Below the pieces are notes generated by a model. It saw only the letters and a program-made list of their open reading frames with translations, did no database searches and had not been told where the DNA came from. Of a stretch of 64,000 nucleotides of DNA, positions 30,666-41,637 are shown in pieces. The translations under genes and the position numbers were made by a program. This stretch comes from Pictodentalium vernedei (Eukaryota; Mollusca; Scaphopoda; Dentaliida; Dentaliidae), in NCBI GenBank assembly GCA_031216915.1, contig CM062297.1, positions 180,072,350 to 180,136,349 on the forward strand. Reading direction: 5' to 3'. The number at the start of each line of letters is the position of its first letter. The first letter of the stretch is position 1.

Positions 30666-32820
30666 GCTTATTGTTCAAATTGTAATTTGAGGAAGCCTTC
30701 CTCAGATTCACCCGAATTTTGTGTGTCTTGTAGTCATTGTACTCGCACTAATTCCTGTGCTGCTTGTGTCAACTGGGATGACAAATGTTGGCGACGTGTG
30801 TCACGGTCTGTTGTTAGAGGACTATGCCTGTCCTCTCGCCGCACAGTCACTCTAGTCTTTCAGTTTCCATTTCAGAGGAACAAGAACATGGTGATGGTTT
30901 CATGACTCCGTCCTTTAGTGTGCGTCCGTCGTCGCAAAATTATAGTCAGTCAGAGCTAGAGGCTAAAGTGCTCTCAAATATTAGACAGGGCAATAAACCA
31001 TGCCCCCGTGGTCATAAGACCCTGTTGACAGCTAGCTCGTCTGGTGAAGTGGTGGGCACCACGACACCGGCTGTGTCTGTAGTGGTCGAGGATAAAAATA
31101 TGGATAGAGGGAGCACTATAATCTCTTTATCAGGCTCACCCAGCAACGATGGAAAGGAGGAAGCAAGCAAGTTCGTCAGTCGGCTCAGCAAGGTCTAGCA
31201 AGACCACGAGAGAGCCCATTCTCTCTACCAACAACATCTGGGGCCAGATGTTGTAGTCAGAAACTTGCTTCAGTTGGAGCTTACGTCCACTCATCCGGTC
31301 CGGGACGCTCCCGTCATTTAGTTAGCCAGGGATGGCTGACAGTAGAGCTTCCTCCAAGTCAGTACAGCACACAAGACTGCACATTGGCTATGTGACGTCC
31401 GATATCCTACCGGAATTGCCGAGCAAGGACTGCTCGTCTACTAAAAAGTCACAGCATCCAGTAGATAAGGAGATGAGGCCTCGTTCGATGGGACGTCCAC
31501 AGAAGAGAGCCGTTGTGGACACACAGTCCCAGGAGCAGTCGGTGGCCAAGCAACAGAAGACCGCTGCTCCTCAGGCCTCAGTTACAGACCTGCTGTCGCA
31601 GATTGCACAGCTCATTGCAGCATCCCAGCATAGTCAGGAGCAAGTTCCGGCAGTCTCGGAGCACGGGCTGTCCGAAGATGCTGGGTCAGTCCAGTCATCT
31701 GCCCACTCAGAGGCAGATGACCATGAGGAAATTCTGATTCAATCGGATGCAGAAAGGGATTTGGAGGATACGGACCCATCCCTTTCGGAACAACACATGG
31801 TAGCGATGTATTTTATCCATCAATACTTTCCGGGGATTGTTCCAGCTAATCAGACTGCTGCATCTACACATAAAAAGCTGCTAGCATCGTTAGACACAGA
31901 CTATATCCAGTCAAGGGAGGATGTCCTTTCCTTCCCGGTGCAGTCGAAACTAGTGTCGAACACATTTGCTCTCCTAAACGACACTATATTCAGTCTTTCC
32001 AGTGGGAAGCGAAAAGGCAGCTTTCTTTCCTCATCTTCCATTCAGATACCATCTGTTGGACCACGTCCATTTAAAACGGTAGGGGAAGGTGACCAGAGAG
32101 TACCTCTGTGTTTAAATGAGTAGACTGAAGACCTAGATTTGGCCTTACCTCCTTCATTTACTATTCGTTCGGAAACAATTGAGACGGCAATTTCTACAAA
32201 TAGAGCGAATTTAGACACAATGTCGTACGCAGATCACCTGACGAGAGCTATGGCGCAATGTCACAATGGAAAGGAGTTTGAGGACGTTCGTTCTTCCTTG
32301 AGGGTTCTTTCCAGGGCTAATTAAACGTGATGGAGCCCTTGTGTCGTCATCTTTAATAGATGACAAAGTGAAAAACTCTCTTAGAGTCGCTCCTGTATCA
32401 GGACATGATATGTTCGATGATAAGCTTTCTCTGGTCTATGACCAAGCTACAAAGAAAGCGTCAAATACTCTGCTTCTAAAGTCGGCATTGAATAAACCCA
32501 CACATGCAGAGAAGAGTAAATCAGGAGGCTCTGGACAAAAATCGTTCAGAGGAAACTCCTCGCGAGGATATAAGAAATCCTCTTGCAATTACTCGCAAAA
32601 TCGTCAATTCAGCGACTCTGGTAGGGGGCATGGATCTGGCCAAAACAACCGGTCAGACTCCCCCAAGCCGACAGGCAGAGGCTTTTCACAGGGAGGATGT
32701 AGTTTCTCTTTCCGCAAGCCTCGCAGGTCCTACAGTGAAGGTCAGGACCTCTGTTGTGTTCCAGTTGGCAGGAGGTTATCAAGATTCGTAACAAACTGGA
32801 TAACCATTACGGAAGATTAG
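30666..32820 (+). pseudogene. DIRS-1 gag-like region, frameshifted
   Basis: It is the nucleic-acid-binding structural protein region of the retroelement. It opens with a Cys-rich stretch (YCSNC, FCVSCSHC, SCAACVNW at 30668-30800) that could bind metal, but its likely start codon is missing compared with DIRS-3. It continues in different frames: 30824-31198 (EEQEHGD, LEAKVLSNIRQ), 31332-32123 (QKTAAPQASVTDLLSQIAQL, EQHMVAMYFIHQYFPGIVP), 32139-32324 and 32341-32820. The last has a basic Ser/Gly/Arg-rich tail, GRGHGSGQNN, typical of RNA-binding gag ends. There are at least four breaks. The same blocks occur in the same order in DIRS-3 (58828-60639). Confidence 0.75.
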
Positions 32821-34116
32821 TGGGTGAGAAATGTAGTCTCGGAAGGACTAAGATTGACGTTCCGAGCCAAACCACTGCTAACACGATGTCCACAGTCTCT
32901 CCTTTCAGAGGTAAGCTCTCTTCTACAATAGAGGTTGTAGAAAACCACAAATCTTTAAGTTTCTACAGTCACCTGTTCCTCGTACCGAATCCAGATGGCT
33001 CGTTCCAACCAGTAATAGACTTGAGCTGGATAAACAAACTTATCGTAACTCCAAAGTTCTATATGGAAACCATTCGGTTGGTAAAAGCGAGCATACGAGT
33101 GAATGACTGTGTGGCAAGCATAGATCTAAAAGATGCGTCACACTCGAATAATGAACTCGGTTATGTCTTATTTCCGAGCTCATTCGTCTGCGGTAATGTC
33201 GGCTTACTTGGACGACATTCTTCAGAGATACGGAAACAAAGATATTCTTCAGAATGATGTTCAGAGTCTGCTTCTACTGCTCCGACGTCTCGGTTTCATA
33301 GTAAACGAGAAGAAGTCGGATCTAGCTCCGTCCAAGTCGTTCACCCACTTGGGTATGAGCTTTGAGACTCACAACAATCTGGTTCGTCTGCCGTTACCCA
33401 GAACAAAATTAGTCAGTTGTTACGCTCGCTTTTGTCTACACTCAGATGCAGTAACATTGAGGGAGTTCATGCTACTGATGGGTCTGTGCGGTGTGGCTGT
33501 GGAACTTATTCTGATGGGCCGCTTGTGCACACGTCCTCCCCAGATATTCTTTACTCAGAACTGGTGTGTGAAGATGCATTCGCTCGAAATGAATATTGTT
33601 TTAATGGACCAAGGAAAACAAAAAGTTCAGATTTGGGCAGATATTCAGTGGTTAACTCAAGGAGTTCCGCTGCATTTGCCGGATCCGGCTTTCTCGATTA
33701 TGACGGATGCGAGTCAGATCGGTTGGGGCACAACCCCGACTCCGACAGACTCAAAATGCCAGGGTCTTTGGGACCCAAAGTTCCTAGTCAAGCACATAAT
33801 CATCAAAGAAATGATGTCAATATGGCTAGCGCTACAACAATGGATTCACATTATAGAGAACACTCATGTTCAGATATTGTTGGACAACTCGACAGTGGTA
33901 ACGTACATAAGGAACCAGGGTGGCACACATTCGATTCCGCTATGTCAGTTAACGGAAGGAATCCTTCTGTATATCTTGAATCATCAAGTTCAATTGTCTA
34001 TCTGTCATATTCCGGGTTGTCTGAACGTGTTGGCAGACTCGCTCTCTCGGAAGGGCGACATGTTGCTGTCAGAATGGACTCTCAACAAGCGGGTGTTCAG
34101 ACAGATTTGCTACTAG
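32754..34116 (+). pseudogene. DIRS-1 reverse transcriptase and RNase H, with RT deletion
   Basis: The RT begins with FYSHLFLVPNPDGSFQPVID and LSWINKLI, then SIDLKDA, which carries the first catalytic aspartate. At 33134-33141 the sequence jumps to the block upstream of YLDDILQRYGNK (second catalytic motif). Compared with DIRS-3 (61081-61201), 113 bases are missing. This removes the palm segment between the two motifs and shifts the frame. RNase H follows in the frame of 33133-34116, with MTDASQIGWG, IKEMMSIWLAL, LLDNSTVV and NVLADSLSRKGD supplying the D-E-D-D residues. An in-frame TAG ends it at 34114-34116. The RT is dead. The RNase H motifs are intact. Confidence 0.88.
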
Positions 34117-34640
34117 TGGGATCAACCAATGATAGACTTATTTGTGACACATCTCAACAATCAGTTGCAGACTTACGTGTCGCCATGTCCAGATCCCCGA
34201 GCGTATGCAGTAGACGCTCTCTCAATTTCATGGGATGGAATGATAGGATATGCATATCCTCCAACTCCGTTAATTCAACAGATCTTGCTAGAGATCAAGC
34301 AATCTCATTGCAAGATTCTGTTAGTAGCATCTCTGTCGGCACAGAAACCTTGGACCAGTCTTCTCAGGTGTCTGTTATGGGACATTCCCCGGAAGTTTCC
34401 TGCGCGGGAGGACCTTCTTTATCAGGGGAAGTCACACACATTGCATCACAACCCGCAAGGTCTCAACCTTCACGTATTTCCGTTGTGCGGTCCTTCTTGC
34501 ACGGGAAGTGCTTTACAGGACGAGCAGTGGACCCAATTTCTAAATGTAGGAGGACCTCCTCTTTGCGGCATTATGCAGCAAAGTGGAGGGTTTTCTTCTG
34601 TTGGTGTAAGGATCAGTCAATAAACGTTTATGATCCTTCC
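34117..34640 (+). pseudogene. DIRS-1 conserved linker domain before the recombinase
   Basis: It reads MIDLFVTHLNNQLQTYVSPC, PDPRAYAVDALSISWDG and YAYPPTPLIQQILLEI, then LHVFPL. The D-L-F-x-T-x-x-N, then P-D-P-x-A-x-x-V-D-A-L, then W-x-G, then Y-A-Y/F-P-P pattern is the well-known segment after RNase H in DIRS elements. It is sometimes described as methyltransferase-like. It is separated from RNase H by the stop at 34116, and the frame ends at 34623. Confidence 0.78.
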
Positions 34641-35429
34641 AGACATTGCAAATTTTCTGGTCTACTTGTTTGGCGTTATCAAACTGCAGTCCGTCACTAT
34701 TAAAGGCTATAGGTCTATGCTGTCAGACACTTTCGCTCATCACGATAGCTTGGATATCAGGTCTATCCAAATTGGGTAGAAATTTCTCGATTAATAGACC
34801 TAGAACTTGCAGGTTAATTCCAAAATGGAATTTAGCCTGGGTTCTATTGAAGCTCAAAGAAGCTCCGTTTGAGCCGTTAGACCTTGTAGAGTTCAAATTT
34901 TTGACCTATAAAACTGCATTTCTCTTAGCCTTTGCATCCACTAGAAGAGTTAGTGAACTCCATGTGTTATCTGTGGACAAATCTCACTATCGCAGTGTTG
35001 GAAATACCATCACTTTAACTACACATATTGGTTTTTTGGCTAAGAATCAAGTTCCTAATGTAAGGCCAGAGCCAATTATCATTAGGGCTCTATCGTAGAC
35101 CATTGCTGTGTCCAGTCAGGGCTATGCGTATTTATAAACGCCGATCTGATTTCATTAGGAAAGGAAGGAAACGCTTCTTTCTATCATTAGTTTCTAACAG
35201 GAAGGATATATCTGTTCAATCTATAGCCAGATGGATCCAGTTAGCAATACATATTTCTTATGATGATCTTTCTTCAGATCAGTGTTCTGTCAATAAGATT
35301 TCAGTGCACAAAGTCAGGGTGCTGTCAACTTCTTGGGCTTACTCTCACTGTATAGCCATATCTGATCTCATGAAAGCTGCATACTGGACACAGCCTTCTG
35401 CATTCACTGGGTTTTACCTTGAGATATAG
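34560..35429 (+). pseudogene. DIRS-1 tyrosine recombinase, broken into three frames
   Basis: It is the integrase-like enzyme of the element, which cuts and joins DNA through a tyrosine. The N-terminal core-binding part (KWRVFFCWCKDQSINVYDPS) lies in the frame ending at 34703. The middle (34646-35098) carries FLLAFASTRRVSELHVLSVD, with the first catalytic arginine. The end (35103-35429) has LCPVRAMRIYKRRSDFIRKG, the H-x-x-R motif in ISVHKVRVLSTSWAY, the conserved AAYW and the catalytic tyrosine in FTGFYLEI. Residues R, H, R, W and Y are all present. The protein is split by a stop at about 35098 and a frame change near 34700. Tyrosine rather than DDE chemistry is what separates this element from LTR retrotransposons. 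Confidence 0.87.
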
Positions 35430-36093
35430 AGTCCATCTCTGGTGACCTTAAAAGTTTAGGTCCTCTTTCTGTTGCTCAGAATGTCGTCCATTAAAATGTT
35501 TACAGCTATAGTTATTTAGGTTTTTCATTCCAGCATTGACGCTGTTCCGCTGCCCTCTTCATTCTGTGGTTGTGTGAGCCAGAACTAGGGGAAGCGGGGG
35601 GACGGTTTTCCCTTATCAACACCTGGCTTTATAGTGAAAAGCAAGGGAAGACCTCCTCCAATGTCAGCAGCTCTGAGTCAGTACTGGGATGGTTTAATGT
35701 GCAGCTCAGTGGAAGCAATTATGATGACAATTATGTAATATTTTAAAGTGTAGCCCGGTGTGAAGCATTTGTATATGTCACGTGTCAAACGAGCGTTTTT
35801 TCCAAACCTCGGACACTTTTAATTTAATATAAAGAGTTTCATTCTCTGAACTTTCTTTATATTTTGGCTTCTCTTCATCGAATTAGCATAATGGGTTATA
35901 CTGGATATTAATAGTGTATGATATATGGAGTTATACTCAATTACTTTGTTGGTGTTATGTCCTTCTTATTTTATTAAAGATGAAGGACATATGTAATTCC
36001 GTGTTCTATTCTCCTGTAGGAGATATTCTATTGGTAGTAGTTGAGTTATTGGATTTTCCTTTATGTCCTAGGCCCTCCAACCTATTTACCATT
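35430..36093 (+). other. DIRS-1 3' non-coding region
   Basis: There are no frames of note. It includes GAAGCGGGGGGACGG (35590) and AGTGTAGCCCGGTGTGAAGC. An equivalent region with its own G-run is present in DIRS-2 (48540-49020). Confidence 0.5.
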
Positions 36094-36180
36094 CAGCTAT
36101 GTCTGGGCCATTGGTTACTGTGTAAAAATATGATAAATTTATAGTAATTTGTATATTTTTATACTTACCAATGGCCCAGA
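36094..36180 (+). repeat. DIRS-1 internal complementary region
   Basis: CAGCTATGTCTGGGCCATTG through GTGTAAAAAT complements the left end. AAATTTATAGTAATTTGTAT through ATACTTACCAATGGCCC complements the extended right end. In DIRS elements this region templates the joining of the two ends during replication. Confidence 0.75.
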
Positions 36181-36261
36181 TGGGGACGGCCCTCCCATGA
36201 GTGGGCACTCATACCTCCCTGCTGACTATAACATTTTGCAGACAATCTAGAAGGAATGATA

Positions 36262-36477
36262 TTTGGCGGCAATTTCGGCACTTCCTGGACACTGTGCATG
36301 CGCAGTTGTCAAATGTATGGAGGGCCACATAGGACATTAAATTTTCGGTTTTTGGTGCAAATTGTGGGGATTGGGGGGCAAAATTTGTGTTTGGCCCTGG
36401 ATAATTTAGAGTTAGCACTAGCTATGTCTGGGCGATTGGTAAGTATAAAAATATACAAATTACAATGAATTTATCAT
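36262..36477 (+). repeat. DIRS-1 right inverted terminal repeat
   Basis: It is the complement of the left repeat: AATGATATTTGGCGGCAATT through GCTATGTCTGGGCGATTGG. It has an extra tail of about 30 bases (ATATACAAATTACAATGAAT) that also matches the internal complementary region. Confidence 0.82.
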
Positions 36478-37056
36478 TTTTCCACAGATTAGTGTAAAAG
36501 AAATAATAATTCCAATTATTTTCAGGAATGTTTTTATGAATTCACAGAAGTTAAAAAAGTCTCACTTCCTCATTATAAAGTTGAAGGAATAATGCCTGAG
36601 AAACGAGGATGTTTTAGGCCTCATTATGAAATGTGATGGGTATTAAGTGTTACCCCTGTCTGTCCAACTATCCATATATCTGTAAGTCCATAGGGTCTTG
36701 CCATCCATCAGTCTATCAGTACACTCAAGTTTTGATTTCCAAATGATAACTTGTGTATTGCATTGTGTTATTTTTTTTTAAAGCTTTCACATATTGTCTG
36801 AAATGACGAAACACAGGTTAAGTTTTTATTTGGCCATATTTTCACTGAAGACTTGCCTAGAAACATCTGCAAAGGTATTTAGAATGTGACTTTCAACTTT
36901 GCCTATAGACAGCATGTTGGCACCTGTTTTTTTTTGCTGTAAACAGTGATCAAAGTCGGAATTAGGCCCTTAATGGTTAGTGATGGAATTAGTACAGGCA
37001 CCTGGATTCTCAGTCTTTGTTTAACAATAAATTTTACATTACATTTCTTCTTCCAG
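36478..37056. other. Intron end before exon g
   Basis: There is a weak run of TCCATC-like words (36660-36720) and a family E remnant (TTGCCTAGAAACATCTGCAA, GGCCCTTAATGG, about 36850-36975). No gene is seen. Confidence 0.45.
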
Positions 37057-37173
37057 GTTAACAAAGCATTTAGTGTTGTGAGTGAAGCACAAAAACTAGC
37101 AGAGATCTGGGCTTCTGGTTCAAAGAGTCTAGAAGAACTGATGGCAGAAACTAGTGACTCGAGTGCACTGAAG
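37057..37173 (+). CDS. ABCA-type transporter, exon g
   Basis: The acceptor is TCTTCTTCCAG and the donor GTAAGA at 37174. It is 39 codons, phase 0 to 0. The peptide VNKAFSVVSEAQKLAEIWAS continues directly from the IMNE end of exon f. This matches the family, where the T-R-x-x-M-x-E motif runs into VNK-x-F and a short helix with a conserved W. The intron before it (10.4 kb) holds DIRS-1 and the FLYWCH-like frame. Confidence 0.9.
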
Positions 37174-37292
37174 GTAAGAAAGTTTTATTGTGCATTGCAT
37201 ATCCATGTGGATTAATGTCAACAAAACAATTGCATAATTATTGAAGGTGGGACAGTTGGTGTCCAGGCCTGAACATAAGCAGTCTGACATTT

Positions 37293-37497
37293 GCAGAATG
37301 TAGGTCCCCAGAGGGTGAATTTGATGATGCTATCCCATACAGTGGGCCAATTTATCCTCTGGGTACCTCTTTCTGTTTAGTTTTGAGACCCTGATTCAGA
37401 TTGAGGTTCACAGAGGGTGAATTTAGTGATGCTACCATGTTGTGCAGGGTAGCATCACTAAATTCACCCTCTGGGGACCTCATTTTACAGATGACAG
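37293..37497. mobile_element. Family N palindromic MITE, copy N2
   Basis: Outer arms TTGCAGAATGTAGGTCCCCA and GGACCTCATTTTACAGATGA pair, and the inner palindrome is GATGCTACCATGTTGTGCAG and its complement. It keeps the same right-arm sequence as N1 (AAATTCACCCTCTGGGGACC). Confidence 0.7.
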
Positions 37498-37799
37498 CCT
37501 GCTTATTTTATGGCTTGTTGGTGTCTACTGTAGTAGTCTAGAGTTCTCCTTGTATACTGTAAATGTTGATCTACTGCTGTACTGTATACCAAAAATACGA
37601 TTCACTCAATACCAGTATTGATGTCAGCATGTTGGTGACACCTAATACTGTACTGATACTAAGAAAAATCATCCCAAAGTTGGCAAAAACTAAAACTGAA
37701 GTCTAACTTTCAATGTCACCCAGCTCTAATTTCAAAAAGTAGACAGGGGATTTTCACCTGATCATGACTGGATCCGAATCCATTTTGAAATTTTCTGTC

Positions 37800-38205
37800 C
37801 TTTGGTTAGACCCACAAAGTAGATCTTCCATTTCTCAGGCCATTTTTGTAAAATTGCATGTGGGTGGGCGTATTTTTATTTTTGTAATTATTTCTTTGCC
37901 ATCAAAAGTTAATGTTTTTGGTTTGTTTTATGTTTTAGGCCTCATAATTTACAGAACAGCATGGATGGTGGTGTATTTCATCCCTTGAGTGCAAAAAGGC
38001 TTGTAATGCTAAAGCATTGCAAAGCCTTGTTACACCCAAGGGACATATTTATCAATTTTAATAATTTGGATAATATATTAGACATAAACTATTGAATTTT
38101 AATTTTTTTAAGTTTGCATAGGTTATAAAACAGAGCATGCTGTTGCCAAAAGTACCATGTGGGAGGGCCTGAGAAACAGATTTTTAACTTTTTAGGCCTT
38201 ATGCA
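37800..38205. mobile_element. Family G element, copy G4
   Basis: It begins AGACCCACAAAGTAGATCTT and ends GAGAAACAGATTTTTAACTT, then TTTAGGCC. The central palindrome is CCCTTGAGTGCAAAAAGGC, TTGTAATGC and the complement. It has the same orientation as G3. Confidence 0.75.
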
Positions 38206-38326
38206 ATATTTCATATGAAATCTCGACCCAGTGATGTAAATGTGTTGCTTCTTGATTATGTCAGGTTGGGGGTGAACCACTTCTGCAATTACAGTACTGT
38301 ACAAGTTTATTGTGTGCATGCAAAAA

Positions 38327-38758
38327 TACAGTGGAGCCCACTTAATTGGATATCTCTTAACTGAATAACCCTTTCAATTGAATATGATTTCCCAACACAG
38401 AACCATTTACCATTCGTGCAGTACAAATTTGACATGTTAATTGAATATAGGTTATAGAGTAAACTCCTGTTAATTGAATAAAAAATCTTGTAATCTGTCG
38501 ACAAATTACCCTGAATCGCCCCAGTTTTCCTTTGTTTATAGGCCTATTTGGCTTCAGTCCATCCAATATAGGCATTTAATCTATTTTATCTTGTTTGACA
38601 GAGCTCATGGAGCTCTGTCAAACAAGATATAATAGAATAAATGCTAAGTTTATCTCTAGAATACAGGAAAGTGAGACAATCCCTGTTAATTGAATACTCC
38701 TGTTAATTGAATAATTTTCATTAGGCAAGTGGCTATTCAATTAACAGGGTTCCACTGC
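38327..38758 (+). mobile_element. Family A MITE, copy A5, abutting a splice acceptor
   Basis: It is complete: it starts TACAGTGGAGCCCACTTAAT and ends AACAGGGTTCCACTGCA. The core is ACAGAGCTCATGGAGCTCTG with TATCTTGTTTG arms. Its right end is only about 22 bases before the first base of exon h, so the branch point of that intron probably lies inside the MITE. Confidence 0.82.
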
Positions 38759-38780
38759 ACTTACATTTTTTCTTTTTCAG

Positions 38781-39033
38781 CCAATTCTTGACAGTAAGAT
38801 TATTAGTGGTTTGTTGTCACAAATGCTGGGTATCAGTGGCAATGATCTTAAATACAATATAGAATCCTTGCAGTCATTTGATTCTCAAGAAATAAATACC
38901 ATGCAAAAAATGGCTGAGTTGATTGCAAACTACACATCTTGTGTCAAAACAGACAGGATTGAAGGATATGCAAATGAAGAAGCATTGTTGAAAGGAATGC
39001 TAGAGCTCAGAAGATCAAACTCGTTAGTTGGAG
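38781..39033 (+). CDS. ABCA-type transporter, exon h
   Basis: The acceptor is TTTTTTCTTTTTCAG and the donor GTATGT at 39034. It enters in phase 0 and leaves in phase 1. The peptide includes KIISGLLSQMLGISGNDLKY, a predicted helical linker, and MAELIANYTSCVKTDRIEGY, where the cysteine and the L-x-P/R-I-E-like turn match the C-V-N-L-x-K-L-E position of ABCA1. It ends LRRSNSLVGG, which leads into the GVMF of the next exon. One sequon (NYT) is present. It is the largest exon in the window. Confidence 0.9.
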
Positions 39034-39485
39034 GTATGTATTTGTAACCCTCTACCAATTTTTTTTTCAAATACCACCACATCAGATGGACTGTTTTTTT
39101 ACAAACTGATCTCCAAGGTGCGATATGTGATTCAAAATTTTGTGTCCCAAGCAAGCCTTCGAAGGACTAAAGAGTGTCAAGTTGACAAAAACCAAACCAA
39201 ACCAGTTTCATCAGGGTCCAAAAGTGCAGGGCACACTTTCCTGTTGAACTTTTTTGATCATTTAGGCAACTTCTTCCATTTCTGCTAGGTGTGTACATTC
39301 ATTTTCTCATCTTATATAGAATTCTCCCTGGGAACTCCTGGAAGTGAGTGCTTGTTTACAGTGGTAAAAGGGCTCTGTTTTACTGATAAAATAGGACCGA
39401 GCCAACAATGCTTGGGGTGGAAGTCCTCTAAAATGGGCAACATGGGTATAAACGATTGACTAAACATGGCTTTATCTCCATGTTG
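39034..39485. other. Unassigned intron sequence
   Basis: No repeat family or gene is recognised. Confidence 0.4.
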
Positions 39486-39545
39486 TGGTCATGATTAGCC
39501 TTTGTGCAGAAATATGTGATCTTAAACACCAATAAATAAATAAAT
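39486..39545 (+). repeat. SINE 3' tail fragment
   Basis: TCATGATTAGCCTTTGTGCA, then AATATGTGATCTTAAACACC and AATAAATAAATAAA, is the 3' end of the SINE family at 9137 and 24735. It is 5'-truncated. Confidence 0.7.
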
Positions 39546-39954
39546 CTCTTATATAGGATGCTTATATATGGACAAGAGAGTAACTGGGTGGGGAGGATGA
39601 TTTTCCATTTTCGTCTGAATTGGAGTCTTAAACATCAGTTTGCTCATGCTGGTAAACATGTACACTCTTACAGTACAGTTGTCATGGACTGATCGTTTAC
39701 CAAGAAATAAGAATCAATCATAACAAAATTTTAATTAATGAAGCACCAGGTTGATCATTATTATTCCTATGATTAGTGTTTGGAATCTAACGTTATTCCA
39801 TTATATTGCCCATGCATGGAATGTGACCAGTCCACTGTACAAGACTAGATTTGCTTCTTGGACTTCTTAGTCACACATACAGTCGGTCTCATGAAAATGA
39901 ATTGAGGCTGTTGGGATCCTGGCATGACCAATTTTAAGTCTGGTATGTGCTAAT

Positions 39955-40240
39955 TATCCCCCTCCAAAAGAAAGTTTGTGGGGATATAGAAATGGGTTCC
40001 ATCTGCCCATCCGTTAGTCTGTCCATCCATCCATCTGTCCATCCATAACAACTTTGGTCCTTCATATCTCAGTCAGTGGATGTTAGATTTAAATGATTTT
40101 TGGTATGCTGATAGACCACCATGCTAGAAAGGATATTCACAAGCAGTAGGTTTTATCTATTTTATTTCTAGAGTTAATGGCTTTTTCCCACTTTTTTCAA
40201 CTCAGAAAATTTTTATTTTTATCGTTTCTGGTTAGTAAAC
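39955..40240 (+). repeat. Interspersed repeat with CCATCCATC block
   Basis: It is the sister of the repeat at 19150. TATCCCCCTCCAAAAG, a CTGTCCATCCATCCATCTGT block, AACTTTGGTCCTTCATATCT and TTAGATTTAAATGATTTTTG appear in the same order. Confidence 0.6.
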
Positions 40241-40365
40241 CACATCTCAGCAGAGGATACTGGTGGCGTTGCATCTTGTGTTATAAGATGTTTGGCAGCC
40301 CATGTATTTATTCATCAGCAAATTTCCTGAGTTCTTTTTAACTATAATCCCCTTTGACAAATATT

Positions 40366-40470
40366 CTAACTGCATCATCAAAGCATGCTTTCAAGGAAGG
40401 CATGCCTTGATCATGTTGCTGGATTGTTTTATCAGTTTAACCACCCCCACATCCCCCACACCCCATCATG
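40366..40470. repeat. Hairpin related to 27060-27130
   Basis: AACTGCATCATCAAAGCATG, CTTTCAAGGAAGGCATGCCT and TTGATCATGTTGCTGG resemble the earlier hairpin and its flanks, including a following ATTTTATCA and a C-rich stretch. Confidence 0.5.
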
Positions 40471-40629
40471 ATTGGGAATCTTTGAGATGCTCCTGCATAT
40501 GTATATAGAGGCTGTTTGATTTTCTTATTTGACCTCAGTGTGGTAAGTTTAAGAAGAAACCAACTTTATTAAAAAAAAATAATTTCTTTAAATACCACCA
40601 CACTGGAAAGTGTGCATGAATAAACATTT

Positions 40630-40946
40630 GGCAGTGCTGTGACTCAGCGGTTAGGGCACTAGATCTCACACTGAAAAGTCTGCAGTTCTATCCCCACCAC
40701 GGGTAACTGTGTTGTGTCCTTGGGCAAGGCACTTAATCTTAATTGCCCACATCGAGGAATTGTGGCGCTGTGTTCTGAGGCATACTGCACATTGATGGTG
40801 CACTTGTCTCCACCCTGCTTGTGTGGAGTTAGTACATTGGGGAGTGTGATGCTGAGTAGTTCTTTCTGAGTACTTCAGTTTTGACCACCCATAACACTGT
40901 GTGATATGAGGTGACCCTGGCTGTCCAAAGTGTTGTTAAACACAAA

Positions 40947-40993
<47 letters not shown>

Positions 40994-40995
40994 AT
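40630..40995 (+). mobile_element. tRNA-derived SINE, plus strand
   Basis: The head GCAGTGCTGTGACTCAGCGG, then TTAGGGCAC, contains the A box. GCAGTTCTATCCCC is a slightly altered B box. The middle has TTGTGTCCTTGGGCAAGGCA and the 3' end CACAAATAAATAAATAAATA. A short ACATTTG / TCATTTG direct repeat may be the target duplication. This copy shows the plus-strand layout most clearly. Confidence 0.87.
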
Positions 40996-41083
40996 CATTT
41001 GAAGATGATGTATACTTATATATGATGATAAGCTGTTAGTGGTAAACTAATGGTTTCTCTTAAAGTACTCTAAATTCTGCCAG

Positions 41084-41328
41084 TTAACCCTTTACCCACC
41101 ATAACGCCCAAAACCGGCCCGCACTATTCTAAAAAATCGCCAATTAATTTTCATTATTTTTTTCATTTTTTTTATCTCAAAAACATAGGTTATGCTCCCT
41201 CATTGGAATGAGCTCGTTCCAATGACGGGTCATAACCTATGTTTTTGAGACAAAAACTGAAAAAAATTAGTTATTCAAGAATCTTTTGCCAGGTAACGTC
41301 TGCTTTTCACGTTAGGTAAAGGGTTTAA
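41084..41328. mobile_element. Family C piggyBac-like MITE, copy C6
   Basis: It is bounded by TTAACCCTTTACCCACCATA and GGTAAAGGGTTTAA. The core AAACATAGGTTATGCTCCCT, CATTGGAATGAGCTCG and the complement has a shortened turn. Confidence 0.83.
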
Positions 41329-41637
41329 AGTGTAAAGCATGATCCACATTGGAAATGTTTTTCATAGAATATTATTATGTGCAAATGAATTGACAATACA
41401 TGATTAATAACAAAGGGATGACGTATTTATATTTTTATGTATGTTATCCTGTCCTCAATACAGTGCTTACTCTCCAGGTTGTGAAGCTGAGCATTTCTAT
41501 AAAGAAGAAGCTTCTCATGATTATAATGCTGTCAACAGCGAACAAACATGGATGTGACACACTATTCAACAACTTAGGCACTATTTATAAAGCCACACAC
41601 AATACACATCTATTTTATTTATAAAATACTTATTCAA
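41329..41637. other. Unassigned intron sequence
   Basis: No gene or repeat is recognised. Confidence 0.4.

Larger units (their letters stand above)
29568..36477 (+). mobile_element. DIRS-1: full-length DIRS-type tyrosine-recombinase retrotransposon
   Basis: This element of about 6.9 kb has inverted, not direct, terminal repeats (29568-29768 and 36262-36477, about 10 differences by eye). An internal complementary region at 36094-36180 matches the outer ends of both repeats. This is the architecture of the DIRS group, which copies RNA by reverse transcription and inserts through a circular DNA using a tyrosine recombinase. Reading left to right there is a gag region, RT and RNase H, a conserved DIRS domain and a recombinase. 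Stops and frameshifts break every frame, so this copy looks inactive. It lies in sense orientation in the ABCA intron between exons f and g. Confidence 0.9.

Noticed and set aside
35914..36144. 76-codon frame at the 3' end of DIRS-1
   Set aside because: It lies in the non-coding 3' region and overlaps the internal complementary region. No domain is seen.
29568..36477. Reading DIRS-1 as an LTR (Gypsy-type) retrotransposon
   Set aside because: The terminal repeats are inverted and an internal complementary region is present. I see no protease or DDE integrase, and a tyrosine recombinase with R, HxxR and Y follows RNase H.
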